A stretch of DNA of 64,000 bases from Barnesiella viscericola DSM 18177 (GCF_000512915.1 NZ_CP007034.1:3012857-3076856), one strand, 5' to 3'; numbered from the stretch's first letter, positions 31,717 to 41,111 are shown. The notes: generated by a model from the sequence alone, not told the origin. Numbers and translations are program-made.

Positions 31717-33126
31717 ATGAAACGAATCCTTTTATATGTCGTATGTGGCTTAACTATGGCGACCACGTTCAACAGTTGCTACATATATAATAAATACCAT
31801 CGCCCCGATGATATAACGGTAGAGGGTCTGTTCCGCGATACCGTTTCGGATACCGATACCCTGGCTGCCGATTCGGTGAGCTTTGGCGACCTGCCCTGGG
31901 AGGAGGTCTTCACCGACCCCACGTTGCAGGAGCTTATTCGCACGGGATTGGAGCGGAACAGCGACTTGCAGAGTGCCATGTTGCAAATCGAGGCTGCCCA
32001 GGCCAGCTTCACGGCTGCCCGGTTGGCCTTCCTCCCTTCGCTTAGTCTTACTCCGCAAGGCGGCGTGAGCAGCTTCGACAGCAGCAAAGGGCAGTGGACC
32101 TACAATGCTCCCGTTACCGCCAGTTGGGAAATCGACATCTTTGGTCGCCTGCTCAACTCGGAACGGAATGCCAAGGCGATGTTGATGCAGAGCGAAGCCT
32201 ACAAGCAGGCTGTGCGCACGCAACTTATCGCTACGATTGCCAACGGGTACTACACCTTGTTGATGCTCGACGAGCAGCTTGCCATCACCGAGGAGACCGC
32301 CATGACCTGGCAGAAGAGTGTAGAGACCATCAAGGCCATGAAAATAGGCGGTATGACCAACGAGGCTGCCGTAGCTCAAAGCGAAGCCAACAACTACATG
32401 ATTGCCGCCTCGATACCCTCGTTGCGCCAGCAGATTCGCGAGACCGAGAACTCGCTCTCGACCCTGTTGTATCAAGCACCGCAAACCATCAAGCGAGGCA
32501 AACTCCAAGATCAGCAACTCCCCGAGATGTATCAGGTGGGCGTACCCGTGCAACTGTTGGCCAACCGTCCCGATGTACGCTCGGCCGAACTCTCGCTGGC
32601 CGCAGCCTACTATTCGACCAATATTGCCCGTTCGGCCTTCTATCCCAACATCGTGATTTCGGGGTCGGCCGGTTGGACCAATTCGGCCGGTAGTGGCATC
32701 GTCAATCCCGGCAAGTTGTTGCTCTCGGCTGCCGCTTCGCTGGTTCAGCCCCTCTTCAACCGGGGTAGCAACATTGCCAACCTCAAAGCCGCCAAGGCTC
32801 AACAGAAGATAGCCGCCATCAATTTCCAACAGGCTATTCTCAATGCCGGTGCCGAAGTGAGCAACGCCCTCTATCAGATTCAGTCCACCAAAGAGACACT
32901 TGTCAACCGTGACCTGCAAGTTGCCTCGCTCGAGAAGGCTGTCGAGTCGACCATGTCGTTGATGACCCTGGGAACCTCGACCTACCTCGAAGTGCTCACG
33001 GCCCAACAGTCGTTGCTCAATGCCCAGTTGTCGCAAATCTCCGACTCGTACCAATGTATGGTTGCCGTTATCAACCTCTACCAGGCGTTGGGTGGTGGTC
33101 GTGAAATAGAGGAAGAAAACAAGTAA
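31717..33126 (+). CDS. RND efflux outer-membrane channel (OprM/NodT family), system 1
   Basis: This 469-residue protein has a lipoprotein-like N-terminus ending at Cys21 (FNSC) and the duplicated TolC-type repeat of OprM/NodT proteins. Segments include LPWEEVFTDPTLQELI, APVTASWEIDIFGRLLNSERNAK and LANRPDVRSAELSLAAAYY. It forms the trimeric outer-membrane exit duct for the adaptor and pump encoded upstream (29 bp gap). The LpxA-family gene begins only 21 bp later, so it probably belongs to the same transcript. Confidence 0.93.
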   Translation: MKRILLYVVCGLTMATTFNSCYIYNKYHRPDDITVEGLFRDTVSDTDTLAADSVSFGDLPWEEVFTDPTLQELIRTGLERNSDLQSAMLQIEAAQASFTAARLAFLPSLSLTPQGGVSSFDSSKGQWTYNAPVTASWEIDIFGRLLNSERNAKAMLMQSEAYKQAVRTQLIATIANGYYTLLMLDEQLAITEETAMTWQKSVETIKAMKIGGMTNEAAVAQSEANNYMIAASIPSLRQQIRETENSLSTLLYQAPQTIKRGKLQDQQLPEMYQVGVPVQLLANRPDVRSAELSLAAAYYSTNIARSAFYPNIVISGSAGWTNSAGSGIVNPGKLLLSAAASLVQPLFNRGSNIANLKAAKAQQKIAAINFQQAILNAGAEVSNALYQIQSTKETLVNRDLQVASLEKAVESTMSLMTLGTSTYLEVLTAQQSLLNAQLSQISDSYQCMVAVINLYQALGGGREIEEENK

Positions 33127-33147
33127 AAAACGTAAAAATTAGATACT

Positions 33148-33933
33148 ATGATTAGTCCGTTAGCCTATGTCGATCCCAAAGCGGAGATTGGTAACAACGT
33201 AACCATTCACCCCTTTGCCTATATCGACAAAGACGTTGTCATCGGTGACAACTGCGTGATATATCCCTATGCCAGTGTATTGGCGGGAACGGTCCTGGGA
33301 AAAAACAACCGGGTCTTTCAAGGGGCTATCCTCGGTGCCGAGCCGCAAGACTTCCACTACAAAGGAGAGCCTACCCGACTGACGGTGGGCGATAACAATA
33401 CCATTCGCGAGTATGTAATCATCAACCGCGCCACCCATTCCGATGGCGAGACTGTCATCGGCAACAATATCTGCATGATGAAGGGAACCCGCATCGGTCA
33501 TGATTGCCGGGTCGACGACGATTGTATTTTGGGTATCGACTGCGACCTGGCCGGCGAATGCCACATACACAGCAAAGCCATCTTGGCCGGTCGTGTGATT
33601 GTGAAAGAGAAATGCCGGGTAGGTAGCTGGACCCTCGTCAAGAGCGGCTGCCGCACGGGCAAAGATATACCCCCTTACATCTTGGCAGCACACAACCCCA
33701 TCATGTACAAGGGTATCAATGCCTTTATCCTCCGTCGTGCAGGATTTAGCGAAGCCACCATCGAGAATATCGCTTTGGCCTACCGTCAGGTCTACTCGTC
33801 GGGCACCAGTCTCGAAAACGCCATCTTGCGTATCAAGGAGGTGGTGACGCCCAGTCCCGAAATCGATTATATTCTCAAATTCTTTTCCGAGTCCAAGATG
33901 GGCATCATTGCTACCATCGGTGAAGGGCAGTAA
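33148..33933 (+). CDS. Divergent LpxA-family acyl-ACP acyltransferase
   Basis: This 261-residue protein has left-handed beta-helix hexapeptide repeats (about 1-185) and the LpxA C-terminal helical domain (ILRRAGFSEATIENIALAYRQVYSSG). LpxA adds a hydroxyacyl chain to UDP-GlcNAc at the start of lipid A synthesis. His118 in IGHDC matches the catalytic His125 of E. coli LpxA. The positions of His122, His144 and His160 appear to hold Arg115, Lys153 and Pro182 by my alignment. Its place at the end of an efflux operon, away from other lpx genes, suggests a second copy with a changed acceptor or role. A strong terminator follows. Confidence 0.8.
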   Translation: MISPLAYVDPKAEIGNNVTIHPFAYIDKDVVIGDNCVIYPYASVLAGTVLGKNNRVFQGAILGAEPQDFHYKGEPTRLTVGDNNTIREYVIINRATHSDGETVIGNNICMMKGTRIGHDCRVDDDCILGIDCDLAGECHIHSKAILAGRVIVKEKCRVGSWTLVKSGCRTGKDIPPYILAAHNPIMYKGINAFILRRAGFSEATIENIALAYRQVYSSGTSLENAILRIKEVVTPSPEIDYILKFFSESKMGIIATIGEGQ

Positions 33934-33950
33934 GAAATAAAATACAGGAA

Positions 33951-34000
33951 TAAGAAAAGCCGAAGCCCGGTACTCATGAACCGGGCTTCGGCTTTTCTTA
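33951..34000. terminator. Strong intrinsic terminator after efflux system 1
   Basis: A perfect 20-bp stem (33951-33970 with 33981-34000) around a 10-nt loop, TACTCATGAA. The core is GCCGAAGCCCGG and the outer arm is A-rich on the left and T-rich on the right. It can work on either strand and cleanly separates system 1 from the TetR gene. Confidence 0.9.
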
Positions 34001-34132
34001 TCTGTGCGGTGTGTTGCGGTTGGGGAGTGGGAGGCGAAGTATTCAGGGGGTGCTGTCTGTTTTTCAGCTCGTTTCCGTGTCGCTTTGTTTGTGATTATTA
34101 ACAGAGCCGGCACTAAATATGGCGCAGAAAAC

Positions 34133-34164
34133 TTTTCGAGTTTTCAAAGTTTTCCATACATTTG
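34133..34164 (+). promoter_or_regulatory. Promoter of the TetR gene and efflux system 2
   Basis: TTTT (34133-34136) is followed after 20 nt by TACATTTG (34157-34164), a full -7 match. Transcription would start about 15 nt before the ATG at 34186. This makes the upstream TTG at 34162, which lies inside the -7 element, an unlikely start codon. Confidence 0.6.
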
Positions 34165-34185
34165 TCCCGCTTTAAGTTGGGAAAT

Positions 34186-34803
34186 ATGTACACCGAAATA
34201 CAGCTGCGCATCATCGAACAAGCGACACCCATGTTCCTGCACTATGGCATTAAAGCCATTACAATGGATATGATTGCCACGCGGTTGGGTATGTCGAAAC
34301 GTACCTTGTATGAAAATTTCAAGGAGAAGAACGAGTTGTTGCTGGCCTGTCTTGAAAAGTCCGAGGAGGAACGCAACGTGCGGTTGAAGCACTACTATAC
34401 CCAACGGCAGAATGTAATCGAGCTGTTGTTGAATGTGCATGAGGATATACTCCGATTCATGCGCAATGCCAGTCCGGCCTACTTCATCGACATGGAACGC
34501 TACTATCCCAAGGTCTATGAGCGCTACGAGCGGGAGAAGGAGGTACACAAGCGGGCCATTGTCGACCTGTTGCGGCAGGGAATAGGCGAGGGCATGATAC
34601 GCGGCGACATCAATTTGGAGATAGTCTCCACGTTGCTCTCTCTGCAATTCGAACTGTTGAAAAACGCCGACCAGGTATTCAAGTCGAAATACACCTTTAC
34701 CGAAATATTCGAGACCATATTCAAAAGTTTCATTCGGGGAATCGCTACCCCCGAAGGGGTGCGGTATACCGACGAGTTTTTTGCCCGGTACGAAAACAAA
34801 TAG
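34186..34803 (+). CDS. TetR/AcrR-family transcriptional regulator
   Basis: This 205-residue regulator has the TetR N-terminal helix-turn-helix: ATPMFLHYGIKAITMDMIA followed by RLGMSKRTLYENFKEKNEL, roughly residues 13-52. The C-terminal helical domain is a ligand pocket without a recognised subtype. I start it at the ATG at 34186 because the longer frame would overlap the promoter. It sits 73 bp upstream of the outer-membrane channel gene of efflux system 2 on the same strand. Local repression of that pump, relieved by an effector, is the natural inference. I found no clear palindromic operator. Confidence 0.9.
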   Translation: MYTEIQLRIIEQATPMFLHYGIKAITMDMIATRLGMSKRTLYENFKEKNELLLACLEKSEEERNVRLKHYYTQRQNVIELLLNVHEDILRFMRNASPAYFIDMERYYPKVYERYEREKEVHKRAIVDLLRQGIGEGMIRGDINLEIVSTLLSLQFELLKNADQVFKSKYTFTEIFETIFKSFIRGIATPEGVRYTDEFFARYENK

Positions 34804-34876
34804 CCCGTCGGAATAGTATATAAATATATTGTAGAAACATATACATAGAAGAGTAAGGAACTTAATAATCGAAAAG

Positions 34877-36358
34877 ATGATGAATAGAAGCAAACTCGTA
34901 TCCCGAGTCGTCGCCTTGTGTGCCCTGTCGTTGCCGGGGATTCTGTGGGCTCAAACCCAGCAAGCGGACCGGCAGACGTTGACACTCGATTTGAAGACAG
35001 CCATCGGTATCGCCCTCAACGAAAATCCCACGGTCAAGGTTGCCGATATGGAAATTGAAAAGAAAGATTACTCCAAGAAGGAGACCATCGCCGGCCTGTT
35101 CCCCCGCATCGACGGGTCGGCCTCATATAGCCGTACCATCGAGAAACAGACGATGTACATGGACTCCGAGGCCTTCGACATGAGTGCCATGTTTGCTCCC
35201 ATATACAACACGATAGGACAGTTGCACCCCGAGTTTCAGGTACCGCAGCTGGGAGGAGGCTCCTCTTCGTCGGGCGAAACCGGTATGAAGGTGGGAACCG
35301 ACAACACCTATTCGGTAGGGTTCAGTGCTTCTTTGCCCATCATCGCACCCCAGTTGTGGAAGAGCGTGCAGATGTCGAGTGCCGACATCGAGCAGGCCGT
35401 CGAGGCTGCCCGTTCTTCGCGCCTCAGTCTGGTCAACCAGGTAGAAAAGGCCTATTACAGTCTGTTGCTGGCCCAGAATTCCTATGAGGTAATCAAGATG
35501 AGCTACGACAATGCCAAGCTCAATGCCCAGGACTACAAGCACAAGTTTGAGCAGGGAACCGCTTCGGAGTATGATGTTTTGCGGGCCGAGGTGCAGGTGC
35601 GCAACTTGGAACCCACCATGTTGCAAACCGAGAACAGCGTGAAGCTGAGCAAACTGCAACTGAAAGTGTTGATGGGTATCGACATGACGGTAGAGATTGC
35701 CCTCACTGACCGCCTCGAAGACTACGAAGCCTCGATGTATGAGGAGACGCTCAATATTGATACCTCGCTCGAACAGAATACCGACCTGCGTCAGTTGGAC
35801 TTGCAGACGGCCTACCTGAAAAAGGCTGTCGACGTGCAACGCATGGCCTGGTTCCCTACCTTGTCGGCTACGGCCAACTACAACTGGATTTCGATGAGCT
35901 ATGGCGGTGTGTTCGATGACTTCCGTTGGAGCCCCTATTCTACGGTGGGGCTATCGCTTTCGCTTCCCATCTTCCAGGGCGGGGCACGTCATTTCCGCAT
36001 CAAGCAGGCCAAGTCGAATGTGTTGCAGTTGGGCTTGCAACGCGATAATCTCAAAAATACCCTCTCGATGCAGGTGCAGATGTCGATGGACAATATACAG
36101 AAGTCGGTCAAGCAGATAGCCTCCAACAAAGAGGGGGTGCGTCAGGCCGAGAAGGCATACGCCATTATGCAGAAGAGTTTCGAGATAGGGTCGGCCACTT
36201 TCATCGAACTCAACGATGCCGACCTGGCTCTCACCAATTCGCGCCTCTCCTACAACCAGGCCATCTACGATTTCCTGGCGGCCAAATCCGATTTGCAACT
36301 GCTGCTGGGCAATGCCGATCTGGAACAGTATCGGCAGTCCGTCGAGAATACCAAGTAA
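34877..36358 (+). CDS. RND efflux outer-membrane channel (TolC family), system 2
   Basis: This 493-residue protein has a signal peptide cleaved near Ala26 (LWA-QTQ) and no lipobox, unlike the channel of system 1. Two TolC-type repeats are visible, each with long coiled helices (NQVEKAYYSLLLAQNSYEVIK; KQIASNKEGVRQAEKAYAIMQ) and barrel strands. It also carries GTASEYDVLRAEVQVRNLEP, a frequent TolC-family segment. It opens an operon in which adaptor and pump follow after 31 and 52 bp, the reverse gene order from system 1. Confidence 0.92.
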   Translation: MMNRSKLVSRVVALCALSLPGILWAQTQQADRQTLTLDLKTAIGIALNENPTVKVADMEIEKKDYSKKETIAGLFPRIDGSASYSRTIEKQTMYMDSEAFDMSAMFAPIYNTIGQLHPEFQVPQLGGGSSSSGETGMKVGTDNTYSVGFSASLPIIAPQLWKSVQMSSADIEQAVEAARSSRLSLVNQVEKAYYSLLLAQNSYEVIKMSYDNAKLNAQDYKHKFEQGTASEYDVLRAEVQVRNLEPTMLQTENSVKLSKLQLKVLMGIDMTVEIALTDRLEDYEASMYEETLNIDTSLEQNTDLRQLDLQTAYLKKAVDVQRMAWFPTLSATANYNWISMSYGGVFDDFRWSPYSTVGLSLSLPIFQGGARHFRIKQAKSNVLQLGLQRDNLKNTLSMQVQMSMDNIQKSVKQIASNKEGVRQAEKAYAIMQKSFEIGSATFIELNDADLALTNSRLSYNQAIYDFLAAKSDLQLLLGNADLEQYRQSVENTK

Positions 36359-36389
36359 CACACGTCGAATAATATAAGAAAACTACCAT

Positions 36390-37406
36390 ATGAAGAAAGA
36401 ACTTTTGATTGGCATGGCGGCTGCATGGGCGGCCCTGCTGTTTGTGGCCTGTTCGGGGTCGAAAGAGTCGACCGAACAGACCGAGGAGGAAACGGTCCAA
36501 CTCGTCAAGGTAGCCCGGGTCACCGAGCAGGCCGTTCCTCAGGTCGTCTCCTACACGGCCACAATCGAACCCTATAAACGCAATCTCATCAGTTCGTCGT
36601 TGCCCAACCGCATCAAGAAGATTTACGTCGAGGTGGGCGACCATGTCAAGGCCGGGCAGAAGCTGGTCGACCTCGACCGGGCCAATCTGGCACAGCAGAA
36701 ACTTCAACTCGACAACCTCGAACTGGAATACAAGCGGGTGCAGGAGCTGTTTGCCGTGGGTGGCGCTTCGCAACAACAGGTCGACCAGATGCGCACGCAG
36801 TATGAGACGGCCAAGACCTCCTATGAGAATCTCGACGAGAATACCGTGTTGGTGAGTCCTACCAACGGCGTGGTGACCGCCCGCAACTACGATAACGGCG
36901 ACCTGGCCACAGGGGCCATTCTCACCGTGATGCAGATACAGCCGGTCAAGGTGCAGGTAAACGTATCGGAGAGCGATTTCACCAAAGTGAAGCTGGGTAT
37001 GCCGGTCGATGTCAATGTCGAGGTCTACGGCGACGAGGTTTTCAAGGGTAAGGTATCGCTCATTCACCCCACCATCGATGCGTCGACCCGTACCTTCGTG
37101 ACCGAAATCAATATCCCCAATGCCGACAACCGCATTCGTCCGGGAATGTTTGCCCGGGTCAACATCGACTTCGGCAGCGTGAACCGCGTGGTGGTTCCCG
37201 ACCAGGCCGTTGTCAAGCGTTCGGGTTCGGGCGACCGTTTTGTCTATGTCTATAAAGACGGGAAGGTATCGTTCAATCAAGTGCAGTTGGGACGTCACAT
37301 GGATACGAGCTACGAACTTATCTCGGGTGTCGAGAACGGCGCCGAGGTAGTCATTGCCGGTCAGTCCCGCCTGAAAGACGGTGCCGAGGTCAAAGTCGTA
37401 GAGTAA
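36390..37406 (+). CDS. RND efflux periplasmic adaptor, system 2
   Basis: This 338-residue lipoprotein has its lipobox ending at Cys21 (LFVAC). It is a compact membrane fusion protein: a lipoyl half (KRNLISSSLPNRIKKIYVEVGDHVKAGQKL), a short helical hairpin (about 95-150), the second lipoyl half (LVSPTNGVVTARNYDNGDL), a beta-barrel and a C-terminal domain (VVPDQAVVKRSGSGDRFVYV). It couples the RND pump encoded 52 bp downstream to the TolC-like channel encoded upstream. Confidence 0.92.
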   Translation: MKKELLIGMAAAWAALLFVACSGSKESTEQTEEETVQLVKVARVTEQAVPQVVSYTATIEPYKRNLISSSLPNRIKKIYVEVGDHVKAGQKLVDLDRANLAQQKLQLDNLELEYKRVQELFAVGGASQQQVDQMRTQYETAKTSYENLDENTVLVSPTNGVVTARNYDNGDLATGAILTVMQIQPVKVQVNVSESDFTKVKLGMPVDVNVEVYGDEVFKGKVSLIHPTIDASTRTFVTEINIPNADNRIRPGMFARVNIDFGSVNRVVVPDQAVVKRSGSGDRFVYVYKDGKVSFNQVQLGRHMDTSYELISGVENGAEVVIAGQSRLKDGAEVKVVE

Positions 37407-37458
37407 CCGCCCGTTTTCCAGTATCACTAAAACCATTCACCCTTAAAGAAAAAAATCT

Positions 37459-40400
37459 ATGAGTCTATACGAAGGTTCGGTCAAGAAACCTATCATGACC
37501 TCGCTCTGTTTCGTGGCGGTGGCCATTCTGGGTATCTTTTCCTACACCAAACTGCCTATCGACCTTTATCCCGACATCGAGACCAACATGATTATGGTGA
37601 TGACCGCCTATCCAGGGGCCAGCGCCGCCGATGTCGAGAACAACGTGACCCGTCCCTTGGAAAACGCGCTCAATGCCGTGAGCGACTTGAAGCACATCAC
37701 CTCGGAGTCGAAAGAGAACATGTCGCTCATCACCCTCGAATTTGAGTATGGCGAGGACATCGACGTACTTACCAACGACGTGCGCGATAAACTGGACATG
37801 GTCAAGACCGAGTTGCCCGACGATTCGGAGAACCCCATCATCTTCAAGTTCAGCTCCGACATGATTCCTATCGTCATTCTTTCGGTACAAGCCAAGGAGA
37901 GTATGCCGGCTTTGTACAAGATTCTTGACGACAACGTGGCCAGTCCGTTGGCCCGTATCAGCGGGGTAGGTTCGGTGTCGATTAGCGGTGCGCCCGAGCG
38001 GGAAATTCAGATTTATGTCGATCCCGTGAAGCTCGAAGCCTATAACCTCAGTATCGAGACCATCGCCTCGGTCATCGGGGCCGAGAACCGCAACGTGCCG
38101 GGTGGTACGTTCGACGTGGGTTCCGAGACCTATTCGCTGCGGGTGCAGGGCGAGTTTAGCGATGCCTCGCAGATGAACGACATTGTCGTGGGCTCCTTTG
38201 GTGGCAAGAGCGTCTATTTGCGCGATGTGGCTGTGGTACACGACTCGGTCGAGGAGCGTGCTCAGGAGACTTACAATAACGGCGTGCAGGGAGCCATGAT
38301 TGTGATTCAGAAACAGTCGGGAGCCAACTCGGTCGAAATCTCCAACGAGGTGATGAAGGCCTTGCCCCGCTTGCAGAAGAATCTGCCCAGCGACGTGAAA
38401 CTGGGTGTGATTATCGATACCTCCGACAATATTCGCAACACCATCGATACTTTGTTCGAGACCGTGGTGCTGGCCCTGATATTCGTCTCGATTGTGGTGT
38501 TCCTCTTCCTGGGACGCTGGCGGGCTACGATGATTATCGTCATCACGATACCCATCTCGCTGGTCGCCTCGTTCATCTATCTGGCAGCTACCGGCAACTC
38601 GCTCAACATCATTTCGCTTTCGTCACTATCCATCGCCATCGGTATGGTGGTCGACGATGCTATCGTGGTACTCGAGAATGTAACCAATCACATCGAGCGG
38701 GGCAGCGAGCCCATGCAGGCGGCCGTGCATGGTACCAACGAGGTGGGCCTTTCGGTTGTAGCCTCTACGCTCACGCTTATCGCCGTGTTCTTCCCCCTCA
38801 CGCTGGTAACCGGTATGACGGGAGTGCTCTTCAAGCAACTGGGTTGGATGGTTACCATCATCATGGTCATCTCCATTGTGTGTGCCCTCTCGCTTACTCC
38901 CATGCTCTGTTCGCGCCTGTTGAAGCTGCAACCCAAGCAATCCCGCATGTTCAAACTGCTTTACGGTCCTATCGAGAAGGGTCTCGACGCGTTCGACAAC
39001 GGCTATGCCCGGTTGCTGCACTGGGCCGTAGGTCATCGCACGATTGTTTTTGTGGGCTGTATGTCGTTCTTTGTGCTTAGCCTCTTCCTGGTGCGTTTCG
39101 TAGGGTCGGAGTTCATGCCCACCCAGGATAATGCCCGTATCGGGGTGACCGTTGAGATGCCTATCGGTACCCGTACTGAAATCTCAAAAGAGGTGGGTAT
39201 GCGCCTTTACCGTCAATGGATGGAGCAGTACCCCGAAATCGAGGTGTGCAACTTTACCGTAGGTCAGGCCAGTACCGACAACGTGTTTGCTTCGATGACC
39301 GACAACGGTTCGCACATATTGACCTATAATATCAGTTTGAGCGATCCCGACAAGCGCGAGCGCACCCTGTCGGAGATTTGCGACCTCATGCGTAAGGACC
39401 TGGCCGGTTACCCCGAAATCAAGAAGTCGCAGGTGAACTTGGGTGGCGGTATGTCGGCCATGGGTGGTGAGACTACCATCGACTATGAAATCTACGGTTA
39501 CTCCTTCGAGGAGTCGGACAGCGTGGCTTCCCAACTGGCAGCCCTGCTCCGTGAAATCAAGGGCGTGAGCGAGGTGCGCATCAGTCGTGGCGACTATCAG
39601 CCCGAGTATCAGGTCGACTTCGACCGCGAGAAACTGGCCCTCAACGGCCTCAACCTCACCACGGCGGCTACCTATCTGCGCAACCGCATTAACGGTGCCA
39701 CCGCTTCGCAGTTCCGCGAGGAGGGCGAGGAGTATGACATCAAGGTGATGTATGCCCCCGAATATCGTACCTCGATTGAGGATATTGAAAACATCATGGT
39801 CTACAATGCCCAAGGCAAGGGCGTGCGCATCAAGGAGCTGGGTACCGTGGTCGAGCGATTCTCGCCGCCTACCATCGAGCGTAAGGACCGTGAGCGTATC
39901 AACACCGTGTCGGCTATCCTCTCGGGAGCAGCCATGAGCGACGTGGTAGCCGAGGCTCAGAAGAAAATCGACCAGATGTCGATACCCTCGGGAATCTCTA
40001 TCCAGCTGTCGGGTTCGTATGAGGACCAACAGGATTCGTTCAGCGACCTCTTCATGCTCATGTACCTCATCGTCATACTTGTGTTCATCGTCATGGCGGC
40101 TCAGTTCGAGTCGTTGACCTATCCGTTCATCATCATGTTCTCACTGCCCTTCGCCTTCTCGGGAGTCTTCCTGGCCCTGTGGCTCTCGGGCAACACGCTC
40201 AACGTGATGTCGCTTATCGGAGCCATCATGCTGATCGGTATTGTGGTGAAGAACGGTATTGTGCTCATCGACTACATCTCGCTGAACCGCGAGCGGGGCA
40301 TGGGTATCCGCGAGGCCGTGGTCAAAGGTGGTCACTCCCGTCTGCGCCCGGTAATCATGACTACCCTCACCACCATCTTGGGTATGGTGCCCATGGCTGT

Positions 40401-40587
40401 GGGTACCGGACAGGGCTCAGAGATGTGGCGACCCATGGGTACGGCAGTAATCGGCGGTCTCACCGTGTCGACCATTCTCACCCTTATTCTTATCCCGGTG
40501 CTCTATTGCGTATTTGCCTCGGTGGGTGTGAAACGCCGCCGCAGGAAACACCACGAGCGTTTGACATCGAGTAACTCTACTTTGTAA
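37459..40587 (+). CDS. RND efflux inner-membrane pump, system 2
   Basis: This 1042-residue RND permease has Asp399 and Asp400 in GMVVDDAIVVLENV as the proton-relay pair. The N-terminus (SVKKPIMTSLCFVAVAILGIFSY) and the loop ending in ENNVTRPLENALNAVSDLKHI resemble the AcrB/MdtB-type relatives common in Bacteroidota rather than the classical HAE1 pump of system 1. Twelve membrane segments and two large periplasmic loops are evident. The C-terminus is very basic (VKRRRRKHHERL). A PG0541-family gene follows after 82 bp. Confidence 0.94.
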   Translation: MSLYEGSVKKPIMTSLCFVAVAILGIFSYTKLPIDLYPDIETNMIMVMTAYPGASAADVENNVTRPLENALNAVSDLKHITSESKENMSLITLEFEYGEDIDVLTNDVRDKLDMVKTELPDDSENPIIFKFSSDMIPIVILSVQAKESMPALYKILDDNVASPLARISGVGSVSISGAPEREIQIYVDPVKLEAYNLSIETIASVIGAENRNVPGGTFDVGSETYSLRVQGEFSDASQMNDIVVGSFGGKSVYLRDVAVVHDSVEERAQETYNNGVQGAMIVIQKQSGANSVEISNEVMKALPRLQKNLPSDVKLGVIIDTSDNIRNTIDTLFETVVLALIFVSIVVFLFLGRWRATMIIVITIPISLVASFIYLAATGNSLNIISLSSLSIAIGMVVDDAIVVLENVTNHIERGSEPMQAAVHGTNEVGLSVVASTLTLIAVFFPLTLVTGMTGVLFKQLGWMVTIIMVISIVCALSLTPMLCSRLLKLQPKQSRMFKLLYGPIEKGLDAFDNGYARLLHWAVGHRTIVFVGCMSFFVLSLFLVRFVGSEFMPTQDNARIGVTVEMPIGTRTEISKEVGMRLYRQWMEQYPEIEVCNFTVGQASTDNVFASMTDNGSHILTYNISLSDPDKRERTLSEICDLMRKDLAGYPEIKKSQVNLGGGMSAMGGETTIDYEIYGYSFEESDSVASQLAALLREIKGVSEVRISRGDYQPEYQVDFDREKLALNGLNLTTAATYLRNRINGATASQFREEGEEYDIKVMYAPEYRTSIEDIENIMVYNAQGKGVRIKELGTVVERFSPPTIERKDRERINTVSAILSGAAMSDVVAEAQKKIDQMSIPSGISIQLSGSYEDQQDSFSDLFMLMYLIVILVFIVMAAQFESLTYPFIIMFSLPFAFSGVFLALWLSGNTLNVMSLIGAIMLIGIVVKNGIVLIDYISLNRERGMGIREAVVKGGHSRLRPVIMTTLTTILGMVPMAVGTGQGSEMWRPMGTAVIGGLTVSTILTLILIPVLYCVFASVGVKRRRRKHHERLTSSNSTL

Positions 40588-40669
40588 AATATCCATGTTC
40601 GGTTCCCTATCTCTCTTCGCATAAAAAAGGGGAATAGGGGGCTGGACTCTAAAAAAACAACTTTCAAAT

Positions 40670-40963
40670 ATGAAATCGGTTTTTATCACTTTCGACCAAG
40701 CTCACTATACCCAGATTGTTGAGACACTCGACAAGTTGTCGTGCCGGGGATACTCCTATTTTGAGCAGATGCGCGGGCGGGGTTCCAAGACGGGTGAACC
40801 TCACTATGGCAGCCATGCCTGGCCCTCGATGTGCTCGGCCATCATCACCATGGTCGACGACGACAAGGTGGAGCCCTTGCTGAAACGATTGAAGCAGATG
40901 GACGAGGCCAAGCCTCAGTTGGGGCTGCGGGCTTTTGTCTGGACTATCGAACAGTCTGTCTGA
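40670..40963 (+). CDS. PG0541-family transporter-associated small protein
   Basis: This 97-residue protein has no signal peptide or membrane segment, so it should be cytoplasmic. It begins MKSVFITFDQAHYTQIVETL and contains GYSYFEQMRGRGSKTGEP and a terminal LGLRAFVWTIEQ strand, features I recognise from the PG0541 family found next to RND pump genes in Bacteroidales. The pattern of strands and helices suggests a ferredoxin-like fold reminiscent of PII proteins. A role in regulating or stabilising the pump is inference. It ends about 170 bp before the next gene, with a hairpin in the gap. Confidence 0.8.
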   Translation: MKSVFITFDQAHYTQIVETLDKLSCRGYSYFEQMRGRGSKTGEPHYGSHAWPSMCSAIITMVDDDKVEPLLKRLKQMDEAKPQLGLRAFVWTIEQSV

Positions 40964-40990
40964 CGGCTCTTGTCCTGCACCATAACTTCG

Positions 40991-41021
40991 GGGGCTGTGT
41001 CGATTCGTTCGATGCAGCTCC
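40991..41021 (+). terminator. Hairpin after the PG0541-family gene
   Basis: Bases 40991-41003 pair with 41009-41021 in a 13-bp stem, including three G-U pairs, around a 5-nt loop. No T-tract follows, so it may be a weak terminator or an mRNA 3' end stabiliser. Confidence 0.35.
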
Positions 41022-41103
41022 TGTTGCTATTGAGCCGTACAGAAAAACAGGACAGGGCGATAATTTGTCGGGCGATATTCTTCTCTCCTTGGAAAGAATT
41101 GGT

Positions 41104-41111
41104 TATTTTTG
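41104..41111 (+). promoter_or_regulatory. Candidate -7 element for the WG-repeat gene
   Basis: TATTTTTG matches TAnnTTTG and lies 24 bp before the start codon. The -33 region is weak. Confidence 0.45.

Noticed and set aside
34162..34185. TTG start eight codons upstream for the TetR gene
   Set aside because: The TTG lies inside the predicted -7 element, so it would not be in the mRNA; the ATG at 34186 fits family length.
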